Virus record (IMG/VR): IMGVR_UViG_3300035703_000005
Location: 1 to 64,000 of that record
DNA: 64,000 nt
Source of the DNA: a virus
Direction: 5' to 3' (one strand)
Numbering within the stretch: position 1 is the first letter of the stretch; each line of letters starts with the position of its first letter. Shown here piece by piece: positions 58,229 to 64,000 of the stretch. The position numbers and the translations under genes are program-made. A model generated the notes under the pieces. That model was not told the DNA's origin. It saw only the letters and a list, made by a program, of their open reading frames with translations, and did not search any database.

Positions 58229-59423
58229 ACCATGTAATAACAGAATATCTAGTTCCTTCAATAACAGGCATTATTTCGTGAGGGTACATAAAATTAGAAG
58301 GAAATACAATTACAGATCCAACACTGTTACGAATCATCATTTCTCTATCAAAAAATGCAAATTCACCTCCCACATAGTCATCATTTAAAGTTAGAGAACA
58401 GGATACACTTCTTTGTTGATGAATAAACGAATCTGTATGTTGAGTGTAAAATTGTCCAGATTCATACATCAATAAGTCATATCCTGTATCAATACTGGGA
58501 GAAAATTCTAAAAATTCTTTTGAATACATTTCAACTACTTTTAATAGTTGTTGGTGAAGTTCTACATCTATAAATTTTCTAACTTCGTAATTTTTATCTA
58601 TGATATTAGAATCAGAAAGTTGAATAACAGAACAATTTCTAATATTAGTATTTAAAATTCCATCCCCAACTAAAGTTTTATTCCATTCTTGACTATTTTT
58701 GTATTCTTGCAATATTTTATTACAAAGATCTGCAGACACAACATTATCATAAATTTTAATAAAATCTTCCAACTTTCTGGTAGATTTTAATGTGATTGAA
58801 GAAATATGTTGATCCGATTTTACAATACTATTTTCTTCTTTAGTTGTAGTTTTATTTTCTTTTTTATCAGACTCAATCAAATTCGATTCTTTTTCTTTAT
58901 CAAAATAAGCATAAGAACACTCACCACGACTTCTTACATAATGCAAGAAAACCTGTGAATAGTAACTACCTTTATACTCTTCTCTCCAGTGTGGTGCAAT
59001 ACGTCCAAGATAGACCATTGCATCACCTGGATTTAAACTAACAAATTTTTTTTCTTTTTGAGGAGTTTCGATCCAGATTGGCCATGGATAATCACCATCA
59101 AGATGTAATGTCAATGAAATTTCACAGGCATCTCTGTCAACATGATTCTCCAGAACAGATCCCTCCTTATATACTCTTGCGTAAGAATAGGTGGGAAGAA
59201 CAGTTTCCTCAATTAATGTAGATACTTCGGGAGTTTTTTCACAAAGTAATTCCAAAAAAGAAATATGATTATATATTGAATGTGAATTTGGAGATTGATC
59301 ATCTCCTGATAAATTTTCTTTTTCACAATAAAGTTTAAATTCATCGGACAAAATTTTAGATCTTTCGGGAGAAATAAAATTAGGAATGATCAAATAATTA
59401 TTTTCAATTAGTTTATTATTCAT
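58221..59423 (-). CDS. two-domain 2OG-Fe(II) oxygenase fusion
   Basis: 400 aa. The N-terminal domain has H94 and D96 (LENHVDRDACEI) and H145 (IAPHWREEY). A charged linker follows (about 173-205). The C-terminal domain is prolyl-4-hydroxylase-like, with H329 and D331 (YTQHTDSF), H382 (YPHEIMP) and R392 (GTRYSVITWY). Both sites look complete, except that no clear Arg is placed for 2OG in the first. Two linked hydroxylation steps or a tandem substrate are possible. Confidence 0.82.
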   Translation of the reverse strand: MNNKLIENNYLIIPNFISPERSKILSDEFKLYCEKENLSGDDQSPNSHSIYNHISFLELLCEKTPEVSTLIEETVLPTYSYARVYKEGSVLENHVDRDACEISLTLHLDGDYPWPIWIETPQKEKKFVSLNPGDAMVYLGRIAPHWREEYKGSYYSQVFLHYVRSRGECSYAYFDKEKESNLIESDKKENKTTTKEENSIVKSDQHISSITLKSTRKLEDFIKIYDNVVSADLCNKILQEYKNSQEWNKTLVGDGILNTNIRNCSVIQLSDSNIIDKNYEVRKFIDVELHQQLLKVVEMYSKEFLEFSPSIDTGYDLLMYESGQFYTQHTDSFIHQQRSVSCSLTLNDDYVGGEFAFFDREMMIRNSVGSVIVFPSNFMYPHEIMPVIEGTRYSVITWYV

Positions 59424-59451
59424 AGTTAATTGGACAAAAAGTTATATAAAA

Positions 59452-59874
59452 TCAAAGATCTGCAAGAAGTTTTTCAATATCAAAATCCATATCTCCATAA
59501 ACAGCTGCCATTGCAGCTTCTTCTTCTTCTTTTAATCTCTGGGCTTCGGCTTCTGCTGCTGCAATTCTTTCTTCTTCTGCAAGTTTAGATTTTTCCCAAA
59601 GAAAAATTGATCTTTCATAAATTCCTAGTTCTTTAATTATAAAATTTGGAACTGTTTTTTTGAATTCAATTTCTCCATAAGCTTCATCTAATCCAAAACC
59701 ATACTCGCCCTCTTCATCGGGATCACCATACCATTGTAACGCATGAAATTTTCCCCAAGTTTTTAGATCATAACCTTCTATCCAACTAAGATCATCAAAT
59801 TCACTCAGATCTGCATAGTATCCAATGCCATCTTTAATGATGAGATTATCATCTCTGATTATTGTCAATCTCAT
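59452..59874 (-). CDS. conserved protein with acidic coiled-coil tail (140 aa)
   Basis: N-terminal 95 residues are beta-rich (MRLTIIRDDNLIIKDGIGYY, ADLSEFDDLSWIEGYDLKTW, KFHALQWYGDPDEEGEYGFG), then a Glu/Ala helix (EERIAAAEAEAQRLKEEEEA). I recall this family in cyanophage genomes close to fibre genes. Unknown function; may be a fibre assembly chaperone (inference). Confidence 0.62.
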   Translation of the reverse strand: MRLTIIRDDNLIIKDGIGYYADLSEFDDLSWIEGYDLKTWGKFHALQWYGDPDEEGEYGFGLDEAYGEIEFKKTVPNFIIKELGIYERSIFLWEKSKLAEEERIAAAEAEAQRLKEEEEAAMAAVYGDMDFDIEKLLADL

Positions 59875-60211
59875 TATTTTCTTCTCCTTTTAAAATATTT
59901 TGATTAGTTAAAGGGGTAACATTAACTGGAAGAATTTGTTGTTGCATAAGGCCTTGAATATATAGTTCTTTATTTTCTTCGTTAGCTTTTACAACTTCAT
60001 TTCTAAATGATTCTACAGCTGCTGCAGTAGATCTTTGTTGTTGAGAATTTTCAATAGTCATTATGGGAAGCCAAGTTATAGCACAACCCCATTCGTCAAT
60101 GTCTTCACCAGTGTTTGGATTCATTCCACGGACTCTCATAAACCAAGAACACTTTAGTCCAATACAATCTTTTTTAATAAGAGGACAAAATTTACCTTGT
60201 TCTAATTTCAT
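59849..60211 (-). CDS. conserved Cys-containing phage protein (120 aa)
   Basis: Start ATG 60211 (MKLEQGKFCPLIKKDCIGLK). C9, C16, C21 and C42 (CSWF, WGCAIT) could bind metal. DEWGCAITWLPIMTIENSQQ is followed by a Gln-rich helix. I recall strong conservation of this protein in marine phages, with no known function. Overlaps the next gene by 26 bases. Confidence 0.66.
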   Translation of the reverse strand: MKLEQGKFCPLIKKDCIGLKCSWFMRVRGMNPNTGEDIDEWGCAITWLPIMTIENSQQQRSTAAAVESFRNEVVKANEENKELYIQGLMQQQILPVNVTPLTNQNILKGEENNEIDNNQR

Positions 60212-60246
60212 AAAATAAAAAATATCTAGATTTAGTATAACACAAA

Positions 60247-60774
60247 TTATGCAAAAGTACAATATATTACGTTAATATATTGTACTCTAAAATCTACAGA
60301 AGTATTAAGGGGACCATTAGCTGAAGTAAAAGTAACTGGATGAGTGTGAGATCCACTATTACCATTATTACCAGTATTACCACCATTAGCAACTCTAGTA
60401 ACACTTCCAAAAGTAGGAGAAGGAGATCCAGTTTGAGCATTACCTCCAGAATTAGCTGGATGAGCATGTTGTACCATGGTATTTACATCAATGGTATTCG
60501 CATTAGCTGCAAGTCCAGAAATTGATACAGGGACATTAGCAGTTACGGGTACAGAAATAAGAGTATTCGTAAATACATTTGTTCCGCCTGAACCTGCTCC
60601 AGTTCCACTAACTACTCTTAACGTTTTATCATTATGAGTTGTTACTATAGACCATCCAGTTGGTGCTGATGCCTGATAAAAAACGACAGGTGTTGTTTGT
60701 GGAAAAATACCATATTTGGAATTTAATGAAGTAGAGTCACTAAAAGTTATTCCAGTGCTTGTTAATACTGCCAT
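60247..60774 (-). CDS. fibre-tip/collar-like protein, copy 1
   Basis: MAVLTSTGITFSDSTSLNSK, then PTGWSIVTTHNDKTLRVVSG, QHAHPANSGGN and SHTHPVTFTSANGP. The paired His motifs resemble the metal sites in trimeric tips of gp12 (short tail fibre) and tail-collar proteins; VDFRVQYINVIYCTFA is the conserved ending. Late promoter at 60793-60799. Confidence 0.75.
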   Translation of the reverse strand: MAVLTSTGITFSDSTSLNSKYGIFPQTTPVVFYQASAPTGWSIVTTHNDKTLRVVSGTGAGSGGTNVFTNTLISVPVTANVPVSISGLAANANTIDVNTMVQHAHPANSGGNAQTGSPSPTFGSVTRVANGGNTGNNGNSGSHTHPVTFTSANGPLNTSVDFRVQYINVIYCTFA

Positions 60775-60792
60775 TTTTTTATAATTTTATTT

Positions 60793-60799
60793 TATTTAG
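60793..60799 (-). promoter_or_regulatory. late promoter of fibre-tip copy 1
   Basis: CTAAATA, about 19 bases ahead of ATG 60774, overlapping the end of copy 2. Confidence 0.55.
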
Positions 60800-61332
60800 T
60801 TTAAAGTGCAGATAATAACATCTACATATTGGACCCTAAAATCAAGAGTAGTTGCACCAGGGCCATTGGCTGAAGAAAAAGTAACTGGATGAGAGTGAGA
60901 TCCACTATTACCATAGTTACCTGTACTATTTCCAGGAGCTGTACCACCCTGAGATCCTGACGCAGGGCTGGCACCACCAGCACCTACGTTTCCTCCAGAA
61001 TTTAGTGGATGAGCATGTTGAGGTACTGTATTAACACTTAAAGTTGTACCTCCAGCAGATAATCCGGAAATTGATACTGGAACATTAGCACTCACTGGGC
61101 GACTAGCAAATGTTCCAGAAAAAGTATTTGTTCCAGCAGCAGTTCCACCACTGGTGGTATTATTAACCACTCTCAATGCTTTATCATTTTGGGTAGTTAC
61201 TTGAGTCCATCCAGTTGGAGCAGCAGACCTTATAAAAACCATAGGAGTTGACTGAGGAATGATTCCATATTTGGAATTTAAAGTCCCTCCGCCACTACCA
61301 AAGATTATTCCAGTGCTTGTTAATACTGCCAT
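60796..61332 (-). CDS. fibre-tip/collar-like protein, copy 2
   Basis: 178 aa, same layout as copy 1: MAVLTSTGIIFGSGGGTLNS, QHAHPLNSGGN, SHSHPVTFSSANGP, LDFRVQYVDVIICTLN. The central Gly/Ser loop between the two His motifs is the most variable part among the copies. Confidence 0.75.
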   Translation of the reverse strand: MAVLTSTGIIFGSGGGTLNSKYGIIPQSTPMVFIRSAAPTGWTQVTTQNDKALRVVNNTTSGGTAAGTNTFSGTFASRPVSANVPVSISGLSAGGTTLSVNTVPQHAHPLNSGGNVGAGGASPASGSQGGTAPGNSTGNYGNSGSHSHPVTFSSANGPGATTLDFRVQYVDVIICTLN

Positions 61333-61359
61333 TTTATGACACTTTTTCGATTATTTTCA

Positions 61360-61367
61360 TATTTATC
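61360..61367 (-). promoter_or_regulatory. late promoter of fibre-tip copy 2
   Basis: GATAAATA, 28 bases ahead of ATG 61332. Confidence 0.5.
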
Positions 61368-61884
61368 CGTTAAAACTACATATAATAATGTCTACATATT
61401 GAACTCTGAAGTCAAGAGTTGTGCTCCATGGACCACTAGCTGATGTGAATGATGCTGGATGACCATGACCTCCACTATTACCATAGTTACCTGTACTATT
61501 TCCAGGAGCAACACATACTACACCTCCAGAAGAACCTCCGGTATTACCTCCATTATTTGCAGGATGTCCATGTATAGGTATAGTATTAACACTTAAAGTT
61601 GTACCTTGAACAGTTAATCCACTAATTGATACAGGAACATTAGCACTTATAGATCTATTAGTAAACGTATTACTAAAAGCATTAGTTCCACCTGCGCCTC
61701 CGCCGGTTCCACTAACAACTCTTAATATTTTATCATTTTGAGTAGTTACTTGAGTCCAATTTGTTGGAGCAGTAGATCTATAAAACAAAGAAACTGTACC
61801 AGAAGGTGCAAAAAAAGACGATCTTGCAGATACACTAGTTCCATCATTAAAATTTATTCCAGCAGCAGTTAATGTAGCAGGCAT
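61363..61884 (-). CDS. fibre-tip/collar-like protein, copy 3
   Basis: 173 aa: MPATLTAAGINFNDGTSVSA, IPIHGHPANNGGN, GGHGHPASFTSASGP, LDFRVQYVDIIICSFNG. Same His arrangement but HGH in place of HAH/HTH. It is the most diverged at the N-terminus. Confidence 0.75.
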   Translation of the reverse strand: MPATLTAAGINFNDGTSVSARSSFFAPSGTVSLFYRSTAPTNWTQVTTQNDKILRVVSGTGGGAGGTNAFSNTFTNRSISANVPVSISGLTVQGTTLSVNTIPIHGHPANNGGNTGGSSGGVVCVAPGNSTGNYGNSGGHGHPASFTSASGPWSTTLDFRVQYVDIIICSFNG

Positions 61885-61907
61885 TTATATAAAAGATATT
61901 TTTTTAT

Positions 61908-61915
61908 TATTTATA
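61908..61915 (-). promoter_or_regulatory. late promoter of fibre-tip copy 3
   Basis: An exact TATAAATA on the minus strand, 24 bases ahead of ATG 61884. Confidence 0.65.
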
Positions 61916-61919
61916 GAAT

Positions 61920-62495
61920 TTAATGATATGCATGAGTGTATAGCCAACCAGTACACAAATATTTTACCACCCCTTTAGGAGGCATAATTCCTCTATGAAT
62001 AAAATCCCAAGTTGCGGGGAAAAAAATTAATTTACCCTCTTCTGGTTTTATTTTAGTTCCATCTATAAATTCTGTTTCTCCGCCACCCTCTACATCATTT
62101 AAATACCAAATAAAAGTTATTCTTCTAACACCATTGCAATCATCTCTACAAAAATCATGATGCCAATTATAAAAACCTTCTCCACCAATAGTTCTTTGTA
62201 TTTGATATCCAGTATCGTTGAGATCTAAATCAGTTATATTAGTATATAAATTTTCAAGTAAATATTGTTTATATTCTTTTAATCCATCATTCAAAGACTG
62301 GTAAAAGATTTTATCTTCCTTTTCCCAACCAGCCATATGGCTTATTGCAATGTCAGTAGATACTTTTACTTTATTATTAAGTCCACCTAAAGTTTTACCA
62401 GAACATTTTCTAAGATCCCTTTCAAATTTATAAATAACATTCTTACAAAATTCACTAGTTAAAGCATTTTGTTTTTCCCATATAAATTTATTCAT
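61920..62495 (-). CDS. 2OG-Fe(II) oxygenase (prolyl hydroxylase type)
   Basis: YNWHHDFCRDDCNG gives H112 and D114; GGGETEFIDGTKIKPEEGKL and IFFPATWDFIHRG give H167, and K178 (VVKYLCTGW) replaces the usual Arg for 2OG. 191 aa. It lies directly upstream of the triplicated fibre-tip genes. Confidence 0.8.
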   Translation of the reverse strand: MNKFIWEKQNALTSEFCKNVIYKFERDLRKCSGKTLGGLNNKVKVSTDIAISHMAGWEKEDKIFYQSLNDGLKEYKQYLLENLYTNITDLDLNDTGYQIQRTIGGEGFYNWHHDFCRDDCNGVRRITFIWYLNDVEGGGETEFIDGTKIKPEEGKLIFFPATWDFIHRGIMPPKGVVKYLCTGWLYTHAYH

Positions 62496-62689
62496 TCTCT
62501 TGGTTTTGGTTTGTTACACTCATTACAATAATAGGAAAACCCAGACTTAAATGACTTTACAACCTGGAAATATTCTATACAAAGTGGTTTAACTTCACCA
62601 CATTTACTGCACTTCCTTTTTGTATAACTTACGCACTTTTTTGAGTTCGTTGAGTTCAGTTTTAATATTCTTGTAAGCAGTTTCAGCAT
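62492..62689 (-). CDS. zinc-ribbon protein (65 aa)
   Basis: CSKCGEVKPL (27-30) and YYCNECNKP (about 54-59) form a treble-clef or ribbon with two CxxC. The start is at ATG 62689 although it overlaps the upstream gene by 86 bases, because a strong GGGAGGA site lies just before it. Coupled to the oxygenase gene by ATGA. Possibly HNH-like but without H/N residues. Confidence 0.62.
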   Translation of the reverse strand: MLKLLTRILKLNSTNSKKCVSYTKRKCSKCGEVKPLCIEYFQVVKSFKSGFSYYCNECNKPKPRE

Positions 62690-62783
62690 CTATTCTTCCT
62701 CCCATCTCCATAGCACAAATAATATCAACTCTTGTTCCGAAATACGATAGCGCTTTTTCGAAGGTATCTAAATTTTCATACAT
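62604..62783 (-). CDS. hypothetical helical protein (59 aa)
   Basis: Start ATG 62783 (MYENLDTFEKALSYFGTRVD), overlapping the upstream stop by eight bases. IDAETAYKNIKTELNELKKV is a helix with a Lys-rich end. Unknown. Confidence 0.58.
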   Translation of the reverse strand: MYENLDTFEKALSYFGTRVDIICAMEMGGRIDAETAYKNIKTELNELKKVRKLYKKEVQ

Positions 62784-63030
62784 CGTAATCAATCCTGCAA
62801 TGTTCTGCAATTATATCTATACGAGCATCCAAAGAGTTCTCAAGACGATAGAGTTCACTTGTAGTTTCAATGTTTTCTTCTTCAAGTCTTTTAATATCTT
62901 CAAGTGCTCCTGAATATTTTTCTTCAAGTTGCCTGACTGTAATTTCTAAATCAGACAACCTTTTGTAAACATCATCCATAGGGACTTCATCAATTCCCCA
63001 TTTTCTATGAAACCAGTGCGTTCCAATCAT
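62776..63030 (-). CDS. coiled-coil protein (84 aa)
   Basis: MIGTHWFHRKWGIDEVPMDD then a long heptad stretch LSDLEITVRQLEEKYSGALE through SELYRLENSLDA. Coupled to its neighbour (ATGA at 63027-63030). A coiled-coil dimer is likely; function unknown. Confidence 0.62.
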   Translation of the reverse strand: MIGTHWFHRKWGIDEVPMDDVYKRLSDLEITVRQLEEKYSGALEDIKRLEEENIETTSELYRLENSLDARIDIIAEHCRIDYDV

Positions 63031-63248
63031 ATTACACCTACAGATTTTAAATAACGACGATATGCCATAAATCTACCTACACTTGGTTGTCCTGGTATAG
63101 GTCCTAAGCTATCACATATTTCACAATAACACAACCAATCATACCATGGAGTTGTTGGATCCAGAGATGGATGAAGACTTGTTTGTGTGTAATTCTTTAA
63201 GGAGTCGAAGAAGTTCTGGAGTTTCGTCCCATTCCCAAATTGTTCCAT
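63027..63248 (-). CDS. hypothetical protein, possible downstream part of a frameshifted gene (73 aa)
   Basis: The C-terminal 45 residues (LDPTTPWYDWLCYCEICDSL, GPIPGQPSVGRFMAYRRYLK) look well conserved and folded; the N-terminal 28 look like an out-of-frame reading of the overlapping gene at 63139-63276. The only in-frame ATG is 63248. See the finding on a +1 shift. Confidence 0.5.
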   Translation of the reverse strand: MEQFGNGTKLQNFFDSLKNYTQTSLHPSLDPTTPWYDWLCYCEICDSLGPIPGQPSVGRFMAYRRYLKSVGVI

Positions 63249-63276
63249 CTTTTTGTGTATAAGTTCGTTTAGTCAT
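63139..63276 (-). CDS. hypothetical protein (45 aa), possible upstream part of a frameshifted gene
   Basis: ATG 63276 overlaps the stop of the upstream gene by eight bases. MTKRTYTQKDGTIWEWDETP then LLRLLKELH look real, while the last 12 residues (SSSISGSNNSMV) look random. Continuing this frame by +1 would join it to the well-formed C-terminus encoded at 63027-63170. Confidence 0.5.
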   Translation of the reverse strand: MTKRTYTQKDGTIWEWDETPELLRLLKELHTNKSSSISGSNNSMV

Positions 63277-63475
63277 TTTTTTCCAATAATTCTAATTCTT
63301 TTTGATTCTTACAATATTTTTCTATTATTTCTTTTCTTAAGAAAATATAATAAAGTTTATAAGCTGGATGATCATTTTCTGGAGATAATGAAGCAGTAAC
63401 AGCTTGTTTCCATAGAGATTTTAATTTTACATCTGAAATTGATGTAGGGTTATTTAATGGCTTTTCTTCAGACAT
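63269..63475 (-). CDS. hypothetical protein (68 aa)
   Basis: MSEEKPLNNPTSISDVKLKS, WKQAVTASLSPENDHPAYKL, and a helical charged end. First gene after a probable promoter at 63498-63527. Unknown function. Confidence 0.6.
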   Translation of the reverse strand: MSEEKPLNNPTSISDVKLKSLWKQAVTASLSPENDHPAYKLYYIFLRKEIIEKYCKNQKELELLEKND

Positions 63476-63497
63476 AAGAGTAAAAAAATATAATATT

Positions 63498-63527
63498 ATT
63501 CTATTATGTATTTAAGTTATAAGTCAA
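63498..63527 (-). promoter_or_regulatory. probable early promoter
   Basis: TTGACT (63522-63527), 18-nt spacer, TAGAAT (63498-63503). The -35 lies in the last codons of the next gene. The spacer contains TTAAATA, a late-like motif. Confidence 0.45.
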
Positions 63528-64000
63528 GTCTTTTATTTTTCGATTGTATTCCATTCCAAACTTCTTGATCTAACCAATATTCATCAACATATTTAACATA
63601 TTTTTTATTGGGATCTTCGGTAATAAATTTGAAAATATCTGGATTATCATAATCAATAGGAAAATTTAAAATTTCACCAACCCATTTTAAATAATGTTGT
63701 TTATGTAAAAATAACGCTTCATTATCTAAAAAATGAATTTTAAACCCAGAAGGAATAAGAGTATTATAGTAATAATCTTGTGCAATTGGTGTTGTAATTT
63801 CTTTTCTAACTCTTAGTTGCTGTTGAGAATTAATATTAGAGTCTCTTACAATAATTGCAATTTGAACATTTATTCCAAAAGATTGGACTCGTTCTACAAA
63901 CTCTTTAATTTTTGGAACATATCTAACACCATCATAAAAAAATGGACAACTTACATTTGCTAACCAATGGTCGTATCCATCAAAATCTTTTTCTGTAACT
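63517..64000 (-). CDS. hypothetical protein, cut by the right edge
   Basis: An open frame of 160 codons running in from the window edge and ending at TAA 63517. Visible parts: GYDHWLANVSCPFFYDGVRY, VPKIKEFVERVQSFGINVQI, AIIVRDSNINSQQQLRVRKE, and a C-terminal WVGEILNFPIDYDNPDIFKF. VRYVPKIKEFVERV with IIVRDSNIN recalls the 3' half of P-loop kinase or sulfotransferase proteins, but the N-terminal P-loop would be outside the window. Not assigned. Confidence 0.6.
   Translation of the reverse strand, partial: VTEKDFDGYDHWLANVSCPFFYDGVRYVPKIKEFVERVQSFGINVQIAIIVRDSNINSQQQLRVRKEITTPIAQDYYYNTLIPSGFKIHFLDNEALFLHKQHYLKWVGEILNFPIDYDNPDIFKFITEDPNKKYVKYVDEYWLDQEVWNGIQSKNKRLDL

Noticed and set aside
1-64000. 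CRISPR arrays, integrase, transposase or attachment sites
   Set aside because: No regularly spaced repeats, no recombinase or transposase motif and no tRNA-associated direct repeat could be seen; the phage looks strictly lytic.
1-64000. Photosystem genes psbA/psbD, talC, hli
   Set aside because: Searched by eye among translated products; only cpeT and cp12 among photosynthesis or carbon-related genes are present in this window.

Overview
The window is part of the genome of a T4-like cyanophage, a cyanomyovirus that infects marine-type Synechococcus or Prochlorococcus. I base this on T4 core genes (gp5, gp26, gp54, gp4, gp48, gp53, gp32, gp59, gp33) sitting together with cyanophage accessory genes (phoH, thyX, speD, cpeT, cp12, an S74 fibre), low GC content, almost complete coding density with ATGA/TGATG overlaps, T4-type late promoters (TATAAATA or CTAAATA) and host-type -35/-10 early promoters. 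No integrase, attachment site or CRISPR array is visible. Calls of T4 homologues rest on remembered family sequences, not on a search.

Layout. 1-3.7 kb: small early-type genes on the minus strand, including a secreted glycine-zipper protein. 3.7-7.1 kb: a sulfotransferase-like gene and three 2OG-Fe(II) dioxygenase-like genes. 7.2-15.0 kb: a glycine-rich adhesin-like protein and a 2289-residue fibre with an S74 chaperone. 15.1-18.8 kb: a Mom-like DNA-modification gene, three tRNAs (Thr, Leu, Ile), cpeT, and a tandem pair of SGNH-like genes. 18.9-31.2 kb, minus strand: the baseplate hub and tail module. It comprises structural proteins, a separate beta-needle, gp5 without lysozyme, the Calvin-cycle regulator CP12, a gp27-like hub, two large proteins carrying M23 peptidase and tail-lysozyme domains in the tape-measure position, gp51-like and gp26 proteins, and gp54. 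31.2-36.3 kb, plus strand: gp4, an unassigned gene, gp48, an expanded gp53 and an ABM-like protein.

36.3-41.5 kb, minus strand: the replication and late-transcription block (gp32, gp59, gp33, a PD-(D/E)XK exonuclease, phoH, thyX). 41.5-42 kb: a regulatory site with a sigma70-like promoter and two tandem copies of a glutamine-riboswitch/downstream-peptide type RNA ahead of two mini-proteins. 42-49.1 kb: a dense run of small genes, including speD, nrdC (glutaredoxin) and an HNH nuclease. 49.2-59.4 kb: an accessory biosynthetic island with three radical SAM proteins, a glycine/inosamine-type amidinotransferase, a sugar-nucleotide epimerase, a compact UDP-sugar dehydrogenase, a compact DegT-type aminotransferase, three glycosyltransferases and more 2OG oxygenases, one of which carries two catalytic domains. 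59.4-64 kb: conserved small proteins, a triplicated fibre-tip-like family with a late promoter for each copy, another 2OG oxygenase and several small genes.

How it works together. The late structural modules build the baseplate, tail and fibres. The replication block copies the genome and couples replication to late transcription through gp32, gp59 and gp33. thyX, glutaredoxin, speD, cp12 and cpeT redirect host nucleotide, polyamine, carbon and pigment metabolism. The 49-59 kb island most plausibly makes an unusual (amidino)sugar or a modified peptide or glycan. The many oxygenases next to fibre genes suggest modification of virion proteins. Both of these last statements are inference.
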